In this document: positions 55,319 to 57,612 of the stretch, in pieces
Layout: the number at the start of each line of letters is the position of its first letter
How positions within the stretch are numbered: position 1 is the stretch's first letter
Assembly: GCA_947589745.1 (NCBI GenBank)
Contig: CANQCS010000001.1
Location: forward strand, 1 to 57,612
DNA: 57,612 nt
Reading direction: 5' to 3'
From: an uncultured Oscillospiraceae bacterium
GTDB taxonomy: Bacteria; Bacillota; Clostridia; Oscillospirales; Oscillospiraceae
Notes under the pieces: model-generated
What the model saw: only the letters and a program-made list of their open reading frames with translations
Told to the model about the DNA's origin: nothing
Database searches by the model: none
Made by a program: the position numbers and the translations under genes

Positions 55319-57229
55319 ATGAAGAAACGAGCGTTATCCATCTTGCTGGCGCTTTGTATAGCGCTGGCCCTGGTACCGGGCACAGCCCTGGCGGTATCAA
55401 GCGAAGTGCCATATCCTGTCACCGGCGGAAACATCTATTTCGACAAGGCTACGGGAAAAATCACGAACTGCGACTGGGAAGTGACAGCAGCGGTGATTCC
55501 GTCGAAAATCGAAGGGGTCCCTGTCACGTCCATCGGGGATAATGTGTTTTGGGGTTATAAGAATCTGACCAGTGTAGTCATTCCCGAGGGCGTCACCTCT
55601 ATCGGGGATGATGCGTTTGAGTATTGCACCAACCTCACCAGCGTCGTCATCCCCGATAGTGTCACGGATATCGGGGAGTATGCGTTTTTCGGCTGCACCA
55701 GCTTGACTAGTGTGGTCATCCCTGATGGCGTCACGGAAATCAAAAGTTGTGTGTTTTCCGGCTGTAGCGGACTTACCAGTGTAGTCATTCCGGAGAGCGT
55801 CACATACATTGCGGGTGAGGCGTTTTCTGGTTGCAGCGGTCTGACTAACGTGGTCATCCCTGACAGCATCACAGAGATTGTATATGGTGTGTTTTCCGGC
55901 TGCAGCGGTCTAACTAGCGTGGTCATCCCCGACAGTGTCACATACATCAGTGGTGATGCGTTTTATGGTTGCAGTGGGCTGACCAGCATAGTCATTCCAG
56001 ATAGAGTCACATGCATCGACTTTAATGCGTTTTCCAACTGCACTAGCTTGACTAGTGTGGTCATCCCCGACAGTGTCACGGACATTGAGAGTGGGGCGTT
56101 TTCTGGCTGCACCAGCCTCACCAGCGTGGTCATCCCCGACAGTGTCACAGAGATTTGGGGTGGGGTGTTTTCTGGTTGCACCAGTCTGACTAGTGTGGTC
56201 ATCCAGAATGACGACATATATATTAGTGGTAATATGTTTGAGGGGTGCACCGGTTTGACCAGTATTCCAGACAGCATCACAAGAATCAGGAGCGGTATGT
56301 TTATTGGCTGTACCGGTCTCACCAGCATCCCGGAGAGATTTACTTCCATCTCGGATAGGGCGTTTTCTGGCTGCACCGGCCTCACCAGCATCCCGAACAG
56401 CGTCACAGATATTGAGGATAGCGCGTTTTCCGGTTGCACTGGCCTCACCAGCATTCCGAACAGTGTCACGTACATCGGGAACGGCGCGTTTTCCGGCTGC
56501 ACCGGTCTGACCGACGTGGTCATTCCGGAGAGCGTCTGGTTCATTGGGGATGAGGCGTTTGCTGACTGCACAGGCCTGATCAGCGCGGCCATCAAGGCAG
56601 ACGTCACGCTCATCGAGAACTCCACGTTTTCCGGCTGCACCAACCTGACCAGCGTGTCTATCCCCGCCAGCGTGACGACCATCAGGAGCAGGGCGTTTTA
56701 TGGCTGCGAGAGCCTGGAGAAGGTATACTATCCCGGTACACAAGCGCAATGGAACGCCGTTTCGATCAGCACCAACAACGAGCCGCTGAAGAACGCCGAG
56801 GTGATCTTCAACAGCACCGGGCCGGACACCCCCACGCCGCCCGCTGTCTGCACCGTCACCTTTACCGACCAGCAGACCGGCGGTGTGATTGCCGCCCGCA
56901 CGGTCCAGGAGGGCGGCACCGTCGGCAGTCTTCCCGCCGCCCCCGCCCACGACGGCTACACCTTCCAGGGCTGGTACGACGCCAGCGGCAAGGCGGTCAC
57001 CGCCTCCACCAAGGTCACCGGTGACATGACGGTCTACGCCCGCTACGAGAAGGCGTCCACCGAACCCTCCGGTCCTTCCGGCCCCACCGAGCCCTCCGGC
57101 CCGGCCTTTACTTTCGAGTTTGAGTTTGGCGGCCTGGACCCCCAGACCGGCACCCTCAGCATGAGCATCGTGGTCTACATGAACGGCATTGAGCTGCTCA
57201 CCATCCCCCTGACCCTCAACCTCGGCTGA
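55319..57229 (+). CDS. Secreted BspA-like LRR protein, probably phase-variable
   Basis: 636 residues. Signal peptide 1-25 (KKRALSILLALCIALALVPG, then TALA) is followed by 18 BspA-type leucine-rich repeats (about 69-475), four of which are 21 instead of 23 residues. One InlB-type B repeat follows (GYTFQGWYDASG), then a Pro/Ser/Gly linker (EPSGPSGPTEPSGP) and a 40-residue tail (YMNGIELLTIPLTLNLG) shared with the other LRR protein. No LPXTG motif. The ATG at 55319 has AAGGAGGA 11 nt upstream, but only 33 bp separate it from the right recombination site, so its promoter must lie in or beyond the invertible segment. Likely an adhesin. Confidence 0.88.
   Translation: MKKRALSILLALCIALALVPGTALAVSSEVPYPVTGGNIYFDKATGKITNCDWEVTAAVIPSKIEGVPVTSIGDNVFWGYKNLTSVVIPEGVTSIGDDAFEYCTNLTSVVIPDSVTDIGEYAFFGCTSLTSVVIPDGVTEIKSCVFSGCSGLTSVVIPESVTYIAGEAFSGCSGLTNVVIPDSITEIVYGVFSGCSGLTSVVIPDSVTYISGDAFYGCSGLTSIVIPDRVTCIDFNAFSNCTSLTSVVIPDSVTDIESGAFSGCTSLTSVVIPDSVTEIWGGVFSGCTSLTSVVIQNDDIYISGNMFEGCTGLTSIPDSITRIRSGMFIGCTGLTSIPERFTSISDRAFSGCTGLTSIPNSVTDIEDSAFSGCTGLTSIPNSVTYIGNGAFSGCTGLTDVVIPESVWFIGDEAFADCTGLISAAIKADVTLIENSTFSGCTNLTSVSIPASVTTIRSRAFYGCESLEKVYYPGTQAQWNAVSISTNNEPLKNAEVIFNSTGPDTPTPPAVCTVTFTDQQTGGVIAARTVQEGGTVGSLPAAPAHDGYTFQGWYDASGKAVTASTKVTGDMTVYARYEKASTEPSGPSGPTEPSGPAFTFEFEFGGLDPQTGTLSMSIVVYMNGIELLTIPLTLNLG
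55523..56741 (+). repeat. Eighteen tandem LRR-coding units (69 or 63 bp)
   Basis: Units code x-(V/I)T-x-I-x4-F-x-GC-x-x-LTS(VV)IP. Units 11-14 lack the two residues before IP and are 21 residues long. DNA identity between units is high (for example TTTTCTGGCTGCACC). Confidence 0.85.
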
Positions 57230-57243
57230 GCGGGGGACGGAAC

Positions 57244-57278
57244 GGAGGCCCTGTATCCCGCCGGGATACAGGGCCTCC
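57244..57278. terminator. Bidirectional terminator after the second LRR gene
   Basis: A perfect 16-bp stem GGAGGCCCTGTATCCC / GGGATACAGGGCCTCC with a 3-nt loop, between the LRR gene and a convergent integrase gene. Confidence 0.85.
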
Positions 57279-57281
57279 CCA

Positions 57282-57612
57282 TTATTCCTCGCCGCTGTCG
57301 ATGGCGCGGCCCACCTCCTGGACCACGTTCAGGTTGGTCTCATCAAAGAGGTGCATATAGATCTGCGTGGTGGTGTTGGTGCTGCTGTGGCCCAGGGCCT
57401 TGCTGATGCTGAACAGCGGCACGTTGCGGCTGTGGGCGATGCTGGTGAAGCTGTGGCGCAGGCCGTGGAGGGTCACATAGGGCAGCTCCGTCTGCCGCAG
57501 CAGGTACTGGAGGCGGTTGCTGAGATAGTCCGGCTGGTAGGGGTGGCCGTCGGTGCGGCAGATGACAAAGCCCTGGTCCTGGTAGTTGGCGCCCCACCGG
57601 GCCATGTCCCGC
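57282..57612 (-). CDS. Tyrosine recombinase/integrase, C-terminal part only
   Basis: About 110 residues are visible; the gene continues past the right edge. The catalytic C-terminal half is clear: H-x2-R in LHGLRHSFTSIA, GHSSTNTTTQIY with the active-site tyrosine, and a preceding CRTDGHPYQPDYLS as in phage/ICE integrases of Firmicutes. It differs from the recombinase at 54220 and is closer to the mobile-element type. An ATG at 57605 is in frame but internal to the family alignment, so it is not the true start. It may mark the end of an integrated element. Confidence 0.85.
   Translation of the reverse strand, partial: RDMARWGANYQDQGFVICRTDGHPYQPDYLSNRLQYLLRQTELPYVTLHGLRHSFTSIAHSRNVPLFSISKALGHSSTNTTTQIYMHLFDETNLNVVQEVGRAIDSGEE

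Noticed and set aside
55523-56741. Regularly spaced repeats resembling a CRISPR array
   Set aside because: The repeats are in-frame LRR codons of 69 or 63 bp with no variable spacers, and no cas genes are present.

Overview
The window comes from the chromosome of a GC-rich anaerobic Firmicute, most likely an Oscillospiraceae gut bacterium of the Flavonifractor/Intestinimonas/Lawsonibacter type. The grounds are the high third-position GC, an IscR/NifS/NifU set, ECF vitamin transporters under TPP and THF riboswitches, the anaerobic one-carbon genes fhs, fchA and folD, DUF4914, DUF1576, DUF3786 and NusG-domain-II proteins, and BspA-like leucine-rich-repeat surface proteins. The assignment is an inference; no rRNA is present. 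A perfect 16-bp parS site at 41058-41073 suggests an origin-proximal location.

Layout. 1-5.2 kb: a partial NifU-like gene, a DUF4914 P-loop protein, and an XRE regulator overlapping an ABC exporter. 5.2-10.1 kb: two tRNA-Ser genes, isocitrate dehydrogenase and an aconitase-family hydratase, separated by a composite hairpin-rich repeat. 10.3-14.7 kb: a GH36 alpha-galactosidase / esterase / nitrilase operon. 14.9-19.3 kb: a hybrid sensor kinase followed by a lipoprotein solute-binding protein. 19.6-22.9 kb: a tightly overlapping cobalamin lower-ligand operon (cobT-cobU-cobS-mini cobU-phosphatase). 23-28 kb: HAD phosphatase, tryptophanase-family lyase, ECF sigma plus membrane partner, SLH protein. 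28-30.4 kb: iscR, nifS, nifU. 30.6-34.8 kb: HtrA protease, Gx transporter and NusG-II protein, thiT behind a TPP riboswitch, and a methyltransferase of atypical composition. 34.9-38 kb: NlpC/P60 hydrolase, a small conserved protein, and a membrane-fused E2-like acyltransferase. 38.2-46.8 kb: a one-carbon/folate block (fchA-folD-DUF1576-fthC, fhs, folT-folC) with a THF riboswitch. 46.9-57.6 kb: DUF3786, two BspA-like LRR proteins, asnA, pepD and two tyrosine recombinases.

The most notable system is at 54.1-57.2 kb. A tyrosine recombinase gene is followed by two inverted 24-bp sites that enclose about 200 bp, immediately upstream of a secreted LRR protein. The best promoter-like sequence inside the segment points away from the LRR gene, so this copy looks like the OFF state of an invertible-promoter (phase-variation) switch. 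The other LRR gene (47.9 kb) is preceded by a promoter, a nested-hairpin leader and a terminator/antiterminator pair. The two LRR proteins share an unusual C-terminal tail.

At least nine full or partial copies of a ~115-bp intergenic repeat with a perfect hairpin end are scattered through the window. Most abut or overlap a stop codon. One supplies the ribosome-binding site and start codon of the next gene. A second, larger composite repeat occurs twice (7.1-7.75 kb and 41.8-42.4 kb).
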